Positions 42,385 to 50,928 of a DNA stretch of 64,000 nucleotides are shown one piece after another. Origin of the DNA: Streptomyces uncialis (lineage in GTDB: Bacteria > Actinomycetota > Actinomycetes > Streptomycetales > Streptomycetaceae). How positions within the stretch are numbered: position 1 is the first letter of the stretch; each line of letters opens with the position of its first letter. Location: the NCBI RefSeq assembly GCF_001905345.1, contig NZ_LFBV01000008.1, positions 62,001 to 126,000 on the forward strand, read 5' to 3'. The translations under genes were made by a program, and so were the position numbers. Below the pieces are notes generated by a model, which searched no databases, was not told the origin of the DNA, and saw only the letters and a list, made by a program, of their open reading frames with translations.

Positions 42385-43968
42385 TCACTCCCACTCGATG
42401 GTGCCCGGGGGCTTGCTCGTGACGTCGAGGACGACTCGGTTGACGTCGGCGACCTCGTTGGTGATGCGGGTGGAGATCCGGGCGAGGGTCTCGTACGGCA
42501 TCCGTGTCCAGTCCGCGGTCATCGCGTCCTCGGACGAGACCGGCCGCAGCACGATCGGGTGGCCGTAGGTGCGGCCGTCGCCCTGGACGCCGACGCTGCG
42601 GACGTCCGCGAGCAGGACGACCGGGCACTGCCAGATATCCCGGTCGAGTCCGGCGGCGGACAGTTCCTCGCGGGCGATCGCGTCGGCGTCGCGCAGCAGG
42701 TCGAGCCGTTCGCGGGTGACCTCGCCGACGATCCGGATACCGAGGCCGGGGCCGGGGAACGGCTGGCGCTGGACGATCTCGTCGGGCAGCCCCAGCTCGG
42801 AGCCGACCATCCGGACCTCGTCCTTGAACAGCTGGCGCAGCGGTTCGATCAGCTGGAACTCAAGGTCCTCGGGCAGTCCGCCGACGTTGTGGTGGGACTT
42901 GATGTTGGCGGTGCCGGTGCCGCCGCCGGACTCCACGACGTCCGGGTAGAGGGTGCCCTGGACGAGGAACTCGACGGGCTGGTCCCCGGGGGCCTCGGCG
43001 ATGATCTCCGCCTGGGCCTGCTCGAAGACCCGGATGAACTCCCGGCCGATGATCTTGCGCTTCTGCTCGGGGTCGGAGACGCCCTTCAGCGCGTCGAGGA
43101 AGCGGTCGGCGGCGTCGACGACCTTGAGCTGTACCCCGGTCGCGGCGACGAAGTCCTTCTCGACCTGCTCGGTCTCGCCCTTGCGCATCAGGCCGTGGTC
43201 GACGTACACGCAGGTCAGCCGGGAGCCGATGGCTTTTTGGACCAGCGCGGCGGCGACCGCGGAGTCGACCCCGCCGGAGAGCGCGCAGATCGCGCGGCGG
43301 TCCCCGACCTGCTCGCGGATCGCGGTGAGCTGCTCCTCGATGACGTTGCCCGTGGTCCAGGAGGGCTTGATGCCCGCGCCCCGGTAGAGGAAGTGCTCCA
43401 GCACCTGCTGGCCGTGCGTGGAGTGCATGACCTCCGGGTGGTACTGGACGCCGTACAGCTTCTTCTCGTCGTTCTCGAAGGCGGCGACGGGGACCACGTC
43501 GGTGGACGCGGTGACCGTGAAGCCCTCGGGCGCGGCGGAGCACGCGTCGCCGTGGGACATCCATACGGGCTGCTCGGCGGGCGTGCCCTCGAAGAGGGTG
43601 GAGCCGACCTTGCTGACGTGCAGCGGGGTGCGGCCGTACTCGCGGGCGCCGGTGTTGTCGACGGTGCCGCCGAGGGTGGTCGCCATGAGCTGGAAGCCGT
43701 AGCACATGCCGAAGACCGGGACACCGGCTTCGAACAGGGCACGGTCGACCGTGGGGGCGGCTTCGGCGTACACCGAGGACGGGCCGCCGGAGAGGATGAT
43801 CGCCGCCGGGTTCCTGGCGAGCATCTCCTCGACCGGCATGGAGCTCGGCACGATCTCGCTGTAGACCCGTGCCTCGCGGACACGGCGGGCGATGAGCTGG
43901 GCGTACTGCGCACCGAAGTCGACGACCAGGACGGTGTCGGGGGCGGCAGCGGGGGTCGCTGAGGGCAC
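42385..43968 (-). CDS. guaA: GMP synthase (glutamine-hydrolysing)
   Basis: The 527-residue enzyme aminates XMP to GMP. The class I glutamine amidotransferase domain has FGMCYGFQLM with Cys89 and GVQYHPEV with His177 and Glu179. The ATP-pyrophosphatase domain has the P-loop SGGVDS (231-236). The C-terminal dimerisation domain ends RVVLDVTSKPPGTIEWE. Length is normal. The start is GTG at 43966-43968 with GGAAGG upstream. It is monocistronic between a terminator and a 230-bp promoter region. Purine genes purN/purH lie elsewhere in the window. Confidence 0.97.
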   Translation of the reverse strand: MPSATPAAAPDTVLVVDFGAQYAQLIARRVREARVYSEIVPSSMPVEEMLARNPAAIILSGGPSSVYAEAAPTVDRALFEAGVPVFGMCYGFQLMATTLGGTVDNTGAREYGRTPLHVSKVGSTLFEGTPAEQPVWMSHGDACSAAPEGFTVTASTDVVPVAAFENDEKKLYGVQYHPEVMHSTHGQQVLEHFLYRGAGIKPSWTTGNVIEEQLTAIREQVGDRRAICALSGGVDSAVAAALVQKAIGSRLTCVYVDHGLMRKGETEQVEKDFVAATGVQLKVVDAADRFLDALKGVSDPEQKRKIIGREFIRVFEQAQAEIIAEAPGDQPVEFLVQGTLYPDVVESGGGTGTANIKSHHNVGGLPEDLEFQLIEPLRQLFKDEVRMVGSELGLPDEIVQRQPFPGPGLGIRIVGEVTRERLDLLRDADAIAREELSAAGLDRDIWQCPVVLLADVRSVGVQGDGRTYGHPIVLRPVSSEDAMTADWTRMPYETLARISTRITNEVADVNRVVLDVTSKPPGTIEWE

Positions 43969-44163
43969 GGGGGGCCTTCCGGCTGTGACTACGGGTACGG
44001 GGGCCGTACGGCGACGGTATCGGCGCGTACCACAGGGGTTCCGCCATCGATTCTAACGGCGCCGCGAGCCGCTTCCCCCGGGGTACGCGTCGGGCGCCCC
44101 GGGGCGGGCACCCAGGGTGACCGGACGGTCCGTCTCAGCATCCGGGCGGCCGGTGCCCATGGA

Positions 44164-44194
44164 TTGACCGGGCGTACGGGGCCGGGGGCATAAT
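44164..44194 (+). promoter_or_regulatory. promoter of the chorismate mutase leader transcript
   Basis: TTGACC (44164-44169) and CATAAT (44189-44194) are 19 bp apart. Transcription should begin near 44201, which is the first base of the GTG of the predicted leader peptide, so the mRNA would be leaderless. Confidence 0.6.
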
Positions 44195-44200
44195 GTCCGG

Positions 44201-44272
44201 GTGACCAAGCACCTGACCTTCCGCTTTACCTATGGCAACCGGCCCGCCGGCTGCCATGGTCGTGCTGCTTGA
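44201..44272 (+). CDS. leader peptide of a predicted aromatic attenuator
   Basis: The 23-residue frame VTKHLTFRFTYGNRPAGCHG then RAA starts at the predicted transcription start. It holds two Phe and one Tyr codon in five positions (TTC, TTT, TAT at 44219, 44225, 44231), and TTT and TAT are rare in this genome. A ribosome stalled there by lack of charged tRNA-Phe or -Tyr would control the downstream hairpins, as in the phe leader of enteric bacteria. The assignment is by pattern, position and downstream gene. Confidence 0.6.
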   Translation: MTKHLTFRFTYGNRPAGCHGRAA

Positions 44273-44325
44273 TCACCTGACAAGCACTCCCAGGCGCCCC
44301 GGGCCGACAAGGCCGGGGCGTTTCT
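44234..44325 (+). promoter_or_regulatory. transcription attenuator before the chorismate mutase gene
   Basis: Hairpin 1 lies at 44234-44255 (GGCA/TGCC and CCGG/CCGG). The terminator stem CGCCCCGGGCC (44295-44305) pairs with GGCCGGGGCG (44311-44320), with one bulged G and a 5-nt loop, followed by TTTCT. An alternative pairing of CGGCCC (44240-44245) with GGGCCG (44301-44306) excludes the terminator and could act as antiterminator. The terminator lies 83 bp before the chorismate mutase start, so read-through is required for expression. Confidence 0.6.
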
Positions 44326-44407
44326 GCTGTCCGGGCCGTGTCGCCCGTTGGCCGTCGAGCAAGACCCTGCCCCGCCCAGCGAACCACCGACACCGAGGAG
44401 CCCCACC

Positions 44408-44743
44408 ATGACGACGTCCGAAGCCGAGCGCACCAGCACGACCGGCCGCCCGTCCCCCGTGCTCAGCGCCACCGAGCGGACCGGTGCCCGTACCGAGGAG
44501 GCGGCCGGGACCATCGCGGACGCCCGGGAACGGATCGACGCCCTGGACGACCGGATCATCGGTCTCGTCCAGGAGCGGATGGCGGTGTCCGCGGTGATCC
44601 AGGAGGCCCGGATCACCTCCGGCGGGCGGCGGGTGAATCTCTCGCGGGAGATGGAGGTCCTGGAGCACTTCCGTGACGCCCTCGGCAGGCCGGGCACCTC
44701 GCTGGCGATGACGCTGCTCGAACTGTGCCGGGGTCGTATCTGA
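44408..44743 (+). CDS. chorismate mutase, AroQ class
   Basis: The 111-residue protein has the all-helical AroQ pattern: ARERIDALDDRIIGLVQERM with catalytic Arg, AVSAVIQEARITSGGRRVN, and REMEVLEHFRDALG in the last helix. It converts chorismate to prephenate, the branch point to Phe and Tyr. That fits the Phe/Tyr-rich leader upstream. The first 35 residues are a Ser/Thr/Glu-rich tail. The ATG at 44408 follows CACCGAGGAGCCCCACC, with GAGGAG as ribosome site. It is monocistronic. Such stand-alone mutases sometimes work in complex with DAHP synthase. Confidence 0.88.
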   Translation: MTTSEAERTSTTGRPSPVLSATERTGARTEEAAGTIADARERIDALDDRIIGLVQERMAVSAVIQEARITSGGRRVNLSREMEVLEHFRDALGRPGTSLAMTLLELCRGRI

Positions 44744-45109
44744 GTTCGGGCCCGCTCTCACCCGTACGGCGCGTGACCGGGGCGCGGCGGGCGTCGTTGT
44801 CCCGGTGTCCGTGCCAGCCAGGGGCGGGCGACAACCACGCGTGGCTTCGCTGGAGCGGTGAGACGTACGGATCGTGCCGGACGTCGTGGGACCTCGCTCC
44901 GGCTTCCGTGACCGGTCGGCAGGGGACAGCAGCCCGGTCACCCAAGTGAAACGGTCGGCTCCGGGGACGCCCGGGGCCGATCGTCTCCGGTGCGCCGTCC
45001 CGCTCACGATCCCGTCCCGCCCCCTCATTGTTCTTCCCCACGGCGCCGTCTCCCCCCCTTCGGCGCCGCTCCGCGCGGTGCTGACGCTGCCCTGACGTCA
45101 CCGCCGCCC

Positions 45110-45145
45110 GAAGGGCCCCGCGGCCCCCGCCCCGCGGGGCCCTTC
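45110..45145. terminator. terminator-like hairpin 370 bp after the chorismate mutase gene
   Basis: A perfect 14-bp stem (GAAGGGCCCCGCGG at 45110-45123 with 45132-45145) and an 8-nt loop are followed by GTCGTGTCC. No coding region ends near it, which leaves open an unrecognised transcript in 44750-45100. Confidence 0.6.
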
Positions 45146-45187
45146 GTCGTGTCCGGCGCCGGACAGGCCCTCCTCAAGTGATCCACG

Positions 45188-45206
45188 TCACATAAGAATT
45201 GTGTGA
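45188..45206. promoter_or_regulatory. AT-rich dyad upstream of the LAxTG protein gene
   Basis: TCACATAAGAATTGTGTGA has TCACA/TGTGA arms nine bases apart and stands out from very GC-rich surroundings, about 130 bp before the start at 45332. The arms resemble the half-sites of CRP-family proteins in outward order. A candidate operator; the protein is unknown. Confidence 0.35.
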
Positions 45207-45331
45207 GTATCCGGACAACCATTCACCGGGACCGTGTGTCACACCTGGAGAACCAAGGGCCACGCGCGTAGCGCGGACGGCCGCCGCACCCGTGCCGTCG
45301 CCCCGGTACACCGGACAATTTCGAGGTCTGC

Positions 45332-46507
45332 ATGAAGCTTCGCCGTGCCATGGCCGCCGCAGCCGCCACGGCCGTCATCGGCCCGGTCGCCCTGCTGTCG
45401 GCGCCGCTCGCCCACGCGACGGGATCGCCGTCGGCCACCCCGAGCGAGTCGGCACCCGCGTCGTCCCCGGCGTCCACCCCGCCCACCGGCGAGCCGTCGG
45501 ACTCCACGAGCCCGACCGCCTCCGACTCGGCCTCGTCGTCGGCGAGCACCTCCGCCTCCCCGGACCCCTCGGACTCCCAGAGCACGAGCCCCGCGCCGTC
45601 GGACACCTCGTCCGGCACCAGCGACCCCGGGTCGCAGAGCCCGACCGGTCCCACCGGGCCCCCGAACCCCGGTGAGTCGGAGACCTCCGGAGGGACCGAC
45701 GAGCCCGGGACCGGGAAGCCGAGCGAGCCCGAGCCGACCGAGGACCCCGGCGACTACCCCCGGTGCGACGAGATCGACGAGGACTACGAGGAGACCGCGC
45801 TGGAGACGAAGCTCTCCGGTCTCCCGGGGAAGATCGTCGCCGGTACGGGCTGGCACGAGTTCACGCTCACGACCACCAACACCTCCAGGGCCGACCTCAA
45901 CGAGGTCGCGTTCTACGCCGAGGTGGAGAACTTCGAGATCGACGACCCGTCGCGGTTCCTCTCCCCGTACGTGTCGCTCCAGTTCTTCGACGTGGAGGAC
46001 AAGGAGTGGCGCGAGGTCCGCGACACCTACGTCGGTGAGAACGGCGAGCTGTCCGAGTGGGCCGGCGCCTACTTCACCGGGGTCGACACGATGAAGCCCC
46101 AGGACTACGTCACCAGCAAGCTGCGGCTCGACATCAAGAAGAACGCGCCCGCCGGTGACGGCTACGCGTTCGGCTCCGGCGGCTACCTCGACACGGTCGA
46201 CGGCCGGCAGTGCGCCGCCGAGAGCTTCGGCACCGACGCGTACTTCACCGTGCTGACGCCCGGCAGCTCCGTGAAGGACCCGGGCGAGGCCACACCCGGT
46301 GACGGTGAGGGCGGCAAGCCCAAGCCCGGCCCCGCGACGAAGCCGCAGGGCGTCGTCAACCAGCAGCCGGTCACCGGCAACCTGGCCGCGACCGGATCGT
46401 CGTCCGCGCTGCCGATGATCGGCCTGTTCGGCGGGATCACCGTCATCGCGGGCGGCGCCGCCGTGTTCATCGCCCGCAAGCGCAAGTCGGCCCCCACGGC
46501 CCGGTAA
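45332..46507 (+). CDS. LAxTG sortase-anchored surface protein
   Basis: The 391-residue protein has a signal peptide (MKLRRAMAAAAATAVIGPVA, cleavage near AHA at 24-26). A Ser/Thr/Pro-rich stalk (27-140) is built of PSxS-like repeats. A folded region (about 145-300: GWHEFTLTTTNTSRADLNEV, FLSPYVSLQFFDVEDKEW) follows. The C-terminal sorting signal is LAATG at 351-355, then a membrane helix (ALPMIGLFGGITVIAGGAAV) and a basic tail ARKRKSAPTAR. LAxTG is the motif recognised by class E sortases of Streptomyces, so the product should be linked to peptidoglycan. The stalk suggests surface exposure or glycosylation. GAGG six bases before the ATG supports the start. Confidence 0.9.
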   Translation: MKLRRAMAAAAATAVIGPVALLSAPLAHATGSPSATPSESAPASSPASTPPTGEPSDSTSPTASDSASSSASTSASPDPSDSQSTSPAPSDTSSGTSDPGSQSPTGPTGPPNPGESETSGGTDEPGTGKPSEPEPTEDPGDYPRCDEIDEDYEETALETKLSGLPGKIVAGTGWHEFTLTTTNTSRADLNEVAFYAEVENFEIDDPSRFLSPYVSLQFFDVEDKEWREVRDTYVGENGELSEWAGAYFTGVDTMKPQDYVTSKLRLDIKKNAPAGDGYAFGSGGYLDTVDGRQCAAESFGTDAYFTVLTPGSSVKDPGEATPGDGEGGKPKPGPATKPQGVVNQQPVTGNLAATGSSSALPMIGLFGGITVIAGGAAVFIARKRKSAPTAR

Positions 46508-46524
46508 CGGCCACCCCCATACGT

Positions 46525-46560
46525 GAAGGACCCGCACTCGGAGGGGGGTGCGGGTCCTTC
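46525..46560. terminator. bidirectional terminator between 46507 and 46581
   Basis: A 13-bp perfect stem (GAAGGACCCGCAC at 46525-46537 with 46548-46560) is followed by ACATTT, between converging genes. Confidence 0.82.
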
Positions 46561-46580
46561 ACATTTCCCGGGGGACGCGA

Positions 46581-48383
46581 TCAGGACGGCGCGGGCCGGG
46601 GCGGGACGCGCGGGACGGGGAGCAGCAGGGCGCCGAACGCGCCGGTGGGCACGGCCGGGTGGCGCGGGGCGACGGGCGCCGTCCGGCGGTACGGGGCGTC
46701 CGGCGCGGGGCGGGGGTCGGGCTCGCCCGCGTTGGGCCACAGCGACATCGCCCGCTCCGCCTGGGCGGTGATCGTCAGCGAGGGGTTGACCCCGAGGTTC
46801 GCGGAGACGGCCGCCCCGTCCACGACGGACACCCCGGGATACCCGTACAGCCGGTGGTAGGGGTCGATGACGCCCGTCGCCGGTGAGTCACCGACCGGGC
46901 AGCCGCCGAGGAAGTGCGCGGTCAGGGGCATCCCCAGCAGCTCGCCCACGTTGGAGCCGGGGAAGCCGTTGATCTCCTCGGCGAGCAGTTCCGCGGCCCG
47001 GGTGGCGGCGGCTATCTGCCCGGGGTTGGGCGCCCCGTGGCCCTGGCGCGCGGTGAGCAGTCCCCTGCCGGGGCCGCCCGCTTTGAGGGATGTCGTCAGG
47101 GAGTTGTCGAGGGACTGCATCACCAGCCCGATGATCGTCCGCTCCGACCACCGCCGGTTGGACAGCGACCGCAGCGCGAGCCAGGGGTGGCGGGCCATGT
47201 TCCCGAGCCAGCCGCGGACCCGGCGGCGGGGCCGGTAGGGGACCTGGAGGATCGTCAGCCAGCCCATCGCGTTGGACCCCTTGCCGTACCGCACGGGTTC
47301 GATATGGGTGTCGGCGTCGGGGTGGACGGACGAGGTGATCGCCACGCCCCGGGTGAAGTCGGCCCTCGGGTGGCCGTGCCGGGCGCGGTAGCGGCGGTCA
47401 TGGGTCCGGGCGCCCACCAGTGCCTCGGAGTTGGTGCGGGTGAGGGTGCCCAGCCGGTCGGACAGCCTCGGCAGCAGCCCGTCCGCCTTCATCCGGTGCA
47501 GCAGGGTCTGCGTCCCGTACGTCCCGGCGGCGAGGACGACCCGCCGGGCCCGGAAGACGCGCGGCGGGCCCTTGCGGCGGGCGTCGGTGGGGACCGTCCG
47601 CACGGCGTACCCACCGCGCCCGTCCTCGGTCAGCGCGACAGCCGTGGTCATCGGGTGGATCACCGCGCCGGACCGCTCCGCGAGATGGAGGTAGTTCTCG
47701 CCCAGGGTGTTCTTCGCGCCGTGCCGGCAGCCGGTCATGCACTCGCCGCACTCGGTGCAGGCGCGGCGCGCGGGTCCGGCGCCGCCGAAGTACGGGTCGG
47801 GGACCTCGTCACCGGGCCGCGCCCGCGCCGCGCCGTCCGCGTCCCGGCCGTCCCCGAAGAACACCCCGACGGGCGCCATATGGAAGGTGTCCCCGGCGCC
47901 CATCGCCTCGGCCGCGGCCCTCAGATGGACGTCGGAGGGGGTCACCGTCGGGTTGAGCCGTACGCCGAGCATCCGCCGCGCCTGGTCGTAGTACGGCGCC
48001 AGCTCCGCCCGCCAGTCGGTGATGTCCCGCCACTGGGGGTCCTGGAAGAAGGCGTCCGGCGGCACGTACAGGGTGTTGGCGTAGTTGAGGGAGCCGCCGC
48101 CGACGCCCGCCCCGGCGAGGACCATCACCTTGCCCAGCAGATGGATGCGCTGGATGCCGTACAGGCCGAGGGCCGGGGCCCACAGATAGCGGCGCAGGTC
48201 CCAGGAGTCGCGCGGCAGCGTGTCCCGGGTGAAGCGGCGGCCCGCCTCCAGGACACCGACCCGGTACCCCTTCTCGCTGAGCCGCAGCGCGGAGACGGCT
48301 CCCCCGAACCCCGACCCGACGACGACCACGTCGTAGTCGTACGCGTGGCCGTCCCCCCGGTCCTGGTCGTGCTCCTGTGCCAC
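46581..48383 (-). CDS. GMC-type FAD oxidoreductase (cholesterol-oxidase-like)
   Basis: With GTG at 48383 (GGAGG five bases before) the protein has 600 residues. FAD binds at DVVVVGSGFGGAVSALRL (G23xG25xxG28), AGAGVGGGSLNYANT and the C-terminal VVDGAAVSANLGVNPSLTIT. A four-cysteine cluster CTECGECMTGC (Cys209, 212, 215, 219) is typical of the subgroup close to cholesterol oxidases and may bind an iron-sulfur centre. It oxidises alcohol or sterol-like substrates; the exact one is unknown. It lies 38 bp behind the aldehyde dehydrogenase gene, so alcohol and aldehyde oxidation may be consecutive steps. Confidence 0.87.
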   Translation of the reverse strand: MAQEHDQDRGDGHAYDYDVVVVGSGFGGAVSALRLSEKGYRVGVLEAGRRFTRDTLPRDSWDLRRYLWAPALGLYGIQRIHLLGKVMVLAGAGVGGGSLNYANTLYVPPDAFFQDPQWRDITDWRAELAPYYDQARRMLGVRLNPTVTPSDVHLRAAAEAMGAGDTFHMAPVGVFFGDGRDADGAARARPGDEVPDPYFGGAGPARRACTECGECMTGCRHGAKNTLGENYLHLAERSGAVIHPMTTAVALTEDGRGGYAVRTVPTDARRKGPPRVFRARRVVLAAGTYGTQTLLHRMKADGLLPRLSDRLGTLTRTNSEALVGARTHDRRYRARHGHPRADFTRGVAITSSVHPDADTHIEPVRYGKGSNAMGWLTILQVPYRPRRRVRGWLGNMARHPWLALRSLSNRRWSERTIIGLVMQSLDNSLTTSLKAGGPGRGLLTARQGHGAPNPGQIAAATRAAELLAEEINGFPGSNVGELLGMPLTAHFLGGCPVGDSPATGVIDPYHRLYGYPGVSVVDGAAVSANLGVNPSLTITAQAERAMSLWPNAGEPDPRPAPDAPYRRTAPVAPRHPAVPTGAFGALLLPVPRVPPRPAPS

Positions 48384-48421
48384 CGCTGCCTCCGTGGGTA
48401 CGTGCCGGTAGGTGGGGCCGG

Positions 48422-50044
48422 TCAGCGCAGCCGCAGGGCCTTCATCACCCGCAGGGACCGGCTCATGAACACGGTGTACTGCTCGTCGGTCATCCCGAAC
48501 GACGGGCCCATGGGGACGATCCGCTGCTGGGCGACCGTCTGGGCCTCCGTGTACTTCAGGATGCCCTCGGAGCCGTGCCGCCGCCCGAGCCCCGAGTCCT
48601 TCATCCCGCCCATCGGTGACTGGACGCTGCCGTACGCCGACGCGTAGCCCTCGTTGACGTTGACCGTGCCGGACCGCAGCCGGGCGGCGATCGCACGGCC
48701 CCGGCGGCCGTCCTTCGTCCACACCGAGGCGTTCAGCCCGTACTCGGTGGAGTTGGCGCGGGCGACGGCGTCCGCCTCGTCGGTGAACCGGTAGACGGAG
48801 ACCACCGGGCCGAACGTCTCCTCGGCGCACACCGCCATGGGCGCCTCGACGCCGTCGAGGATGGTCGGCTCGTAGAAGTACGGGCCGATGTCGGGGCGCG
48901 CGACCCCGCCCGCGAGGACGGTCGCGCCCTTGGCGACGGCCTCGTCCACATGCCGTACGACGGTGTCGAGCTGCCGCTGCCCGACGAGCGAACCCATGTC
49001 GGCCCCGTACGCCAGGGCGGTGCCCAGCCGCATGGCCCTGGTGCGGGCGGCGAACCGGTCGAGGAAGACGTCCGCGACGGACTCATGGACGTACAGCCGC
49101 TCCACCGACACACAGAGCTGTCCGGCGGAGGAGAAGCAGGCGCGGACCGCTCCCGCCGCCGCCTTCTCGATGTCCGCGTCCGCGAGGACGAGCATCGCGT
49201 TCTTGCCGCCCAGCTCCAGCGAGGCGCCGATCAGCCGGGCCGCGGCGCCCTGGGCGACCTCCCGGCCGGTACGGGTCGAGCCGGTGAACGACACATAGTC
49301 GGCGTGCCGCACGATCTCCGGGCCGATGACCGGGCCGTCGCCCAGCACCACCTGGAACACCTCGGCGGGCAGCCCCGCCTCGACCAGCAGATCGCGTGCC
49401 CACAGGGCGGTGAGCGCGGTCTCGGTGTCCGGCTTCATCACCAGCGCGTTGCCCGCGAGGAACGCGGGCAGGGCGTCCCCGACGGAGAGTTCCAGCGGGT
49501 AGTTCCAGGGGGCGATCTGGCCGACCACCCCACGGGGCTGGCGCAGTTCGGTGACCTTGGTCAGGGCGGGGACCGCGCCCGTGTGCCGCTTCGGGCGCAG
49601 ATACGACGGCCCCTTGCGGCCGTAGTGCCGGGCCGCTATGGCGACCGCCTGCACCTCCTCATGGGCGTGCAGCCGGGCCTTGCCGGTCTCCAGCTGGATC
49701 AGGTCCAGCACCTCGGCCTGGCGGGCCAGCAGCAGGTCGTGGAACCGGAGCGCGACGGCGGCGCGGGTCCTCGCCGGGGTCGCCGCCCAGACCGGCTGGG
49801 CGGTACGGGCCCGCTGGAAGGCCGTCGCCACGTCGTCGGGGGTGGACTCGGGGAGGGCGGCGAGCTCGCGGCCGGTGAACGGGGTGTGGTTCGCGGTCCT
49901 GCCCGTGCCCACTATTCCCTTGGTGAGCTGGGCCACCAGTTCCGGGGTGACCACGTCGTCCGCCGCGCGGACGCCTGCCGGCGTGGGGGCGGGGGGGTTG
50001 GTGGTGGGGTGGTGGGGGGTGGCGGTGTGCCGCAAGTCCGTCAT
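48422..50044 (-). CDS. aldehyde dehydrogenase, succinate-semialdehyde dehydrogenase type
   Basis: The 540-residue NAD(P)-dependent enzyme has the oxyanion Asn181 (APWNYPLELS), Glu277 in LELGGKN and the nucleophile Cys311 in SSAGQLCVS. The ending MGGMKDSGLGRRHGSEGILK fits the succinate-semialdehyde dehydrogenase GabD2 group. It oxidises succinate semialdehyde or a similar aldehyde. It is the first gene of a pair with the GMC oxidoreductase. The ATG at 50044 matches the family start. Composite repeat locus 6 begins 37 bp upstream, leaving little room for a promoter of its own outside the repeat. Confidence 0.88.
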   Translation of the reverse strand: MTDLRHTATPHHPTTNPPAPTPAGVRAADDVVTPELVAQLTKGIVGTGRTANHTPFTGRELAALPESTPDDVATAFQRARTAQPVWAATPARTRAAVALRFHDLLLARQAEVLDLIQLETGKARLHAHEEVQAVAIAARHYGRKGPSYLRPKRHTGAVPALTKVTELRQPRGVVGQIAPWNYPLELSVGDALPAFLAGNALVMKPDTETALTALWARDLLVEAGLPAEVFQVVLGDGPVIGPEIVRHADYVSFTGSTRTGREVAQGAAARLIGASLELGGKNAMLVLADADIEKAAAGAVRACFSSAGQLCVSVERLYVHESVADVFLDRFAARTRAMRLGTALAYGADMGSLVGQRQLDTVVRHVDEAVAKGATVLAGGVARPDIGPYFYEPTILDGVEAPMAVCAEETFGPVVSVYRFTDEADAVARANSTEYGLNASVWTKDGRRGRAIAARLRSGTVNVNEGYASAYGSVQSPMGGMKDSGLGRRHGSEGILKYTEAQTVAQQRIVPMGPSFGMTDEQYTVFMSRSLRVMKALRLR

Positions 50045-50080
50045 GACCCGAGCGTAGGCGTACCGCCGGGTTTTGTGTAC

Positions 50081-50922
50081 GGGCCGCCTTCGCTGGCGCT
50101 TCCGAGGTCTGTCCGGCCTTGCGCCCTCCGTTCCTGTGCCGTCGCTCGGTGGGTTTGCGCAGTTCCTCGCGCCCCTGGGTTTCTTGTGCTGGGCGTACTT
50201 CGTTGCTGTGCCGTCGTCCGTGGGTTTTGCGCAGTTCCCCGCGCCCCTTTGGGGCGCCATCTGCTTGTTCTTCGGGTCGGGGCCGGTCGGGATTCTCCGT
50301 CCTCGATCCGACACGCTCGGTACGTCGTCCGGTGACCCGACTGAAGAGCATCGGAGTCTGCGAGCAGAGATTCCCGCCCACCCCCTTACGTAGCCATGCG
50401 AGTCCGCGAGGAGGGTGGTTCCGCAGACGACGGACAACATGAAGGGCCGCCCCCAAAGGGGCGCGGGGAACTGCGCAAAAACGAGAACCGGCCCGCACCC
50501 GAAGCGCGACCGCAACGGGGCAGCACCCCAGGGGCGCGAGGAACTGCGCACCCCCGGGCGTACCCGCACAGGGAAACGCGGGCCAAGCACAGGAGACCCA
50601 GGGGCGCGGGGAACTGCGCACCCCCGTCCGACCCGCACAGGAACAAGTACGTCCAGGTGGGGAACCCCAGGGGCGCGAGGAACTGCGCGAGCAACCAAGG
50701 ACCACCCGCACCCGAACGGAAACCGCAAGGGGCGCGACCTCAGGGGCGCGGGGAACTGCGCACCCCACGAGCGACGGCACAGGAACAAGCGCGTTCAGCC
50801 GGACGAACCTCGGAAGCGCAAGCGAAGGCGACCCGCGGGGAACTGCGCACCCACCGAGCGACGGCGCAGGGACAAGTGCGTTCAGCCGAACGGACCTGGG
50901 AAGCGCCAGCGAAGGCGGCCGG
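50081..50922. repeat. composite intergenic repeat, locus 6
   Basis: The boundary module (GGGCCGCCTTCGCTGGCGCTTC) starts at 50080 and its reverse complement lies at 50899-50920. Inward motifs lie near 50157 and 50230 and the core at 50267-50418. The right array has motifs near 50457, 50530, 50600, 50670, 50742 and 50837. It abuts the kinase stop at 50929 on the right and the aldehyde dehydrogenase start on the left. Confidence 0.9.
50267..50418 (-). repeat. conserved core of composite repeat, copy F
   Basis: It matches the other cores on the minus strand, with degeneration in the hairpin beyond the invariant block (CCTTACGTAGCCATGCG). The 15-nt variable segment is GGTCACCGGACGACG. Confidence 0.88.
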
Positions 50923-50928
50923 CTGAGG

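Larger units (their letters stand above)
44744..45331. other. 590-bp interval with hairpin and AT-rich dyad
   Basis: No gene is called; the short frames between 44850 and 45100 lack ribosome sites and family features. A terminator-like hairpin lies at 45110-45145 and an AT-rich dyad at 45188-45206; both are listed separately. The remainder is featureless to me. Confidence 0.4.

Noticed and set aside
44800..45100. Gene between the chorismate mutase and LAxTG genes
   Set aside because: Short frames in both directions lack start signals and recognisable content, although a terminator-like hairpin follows.
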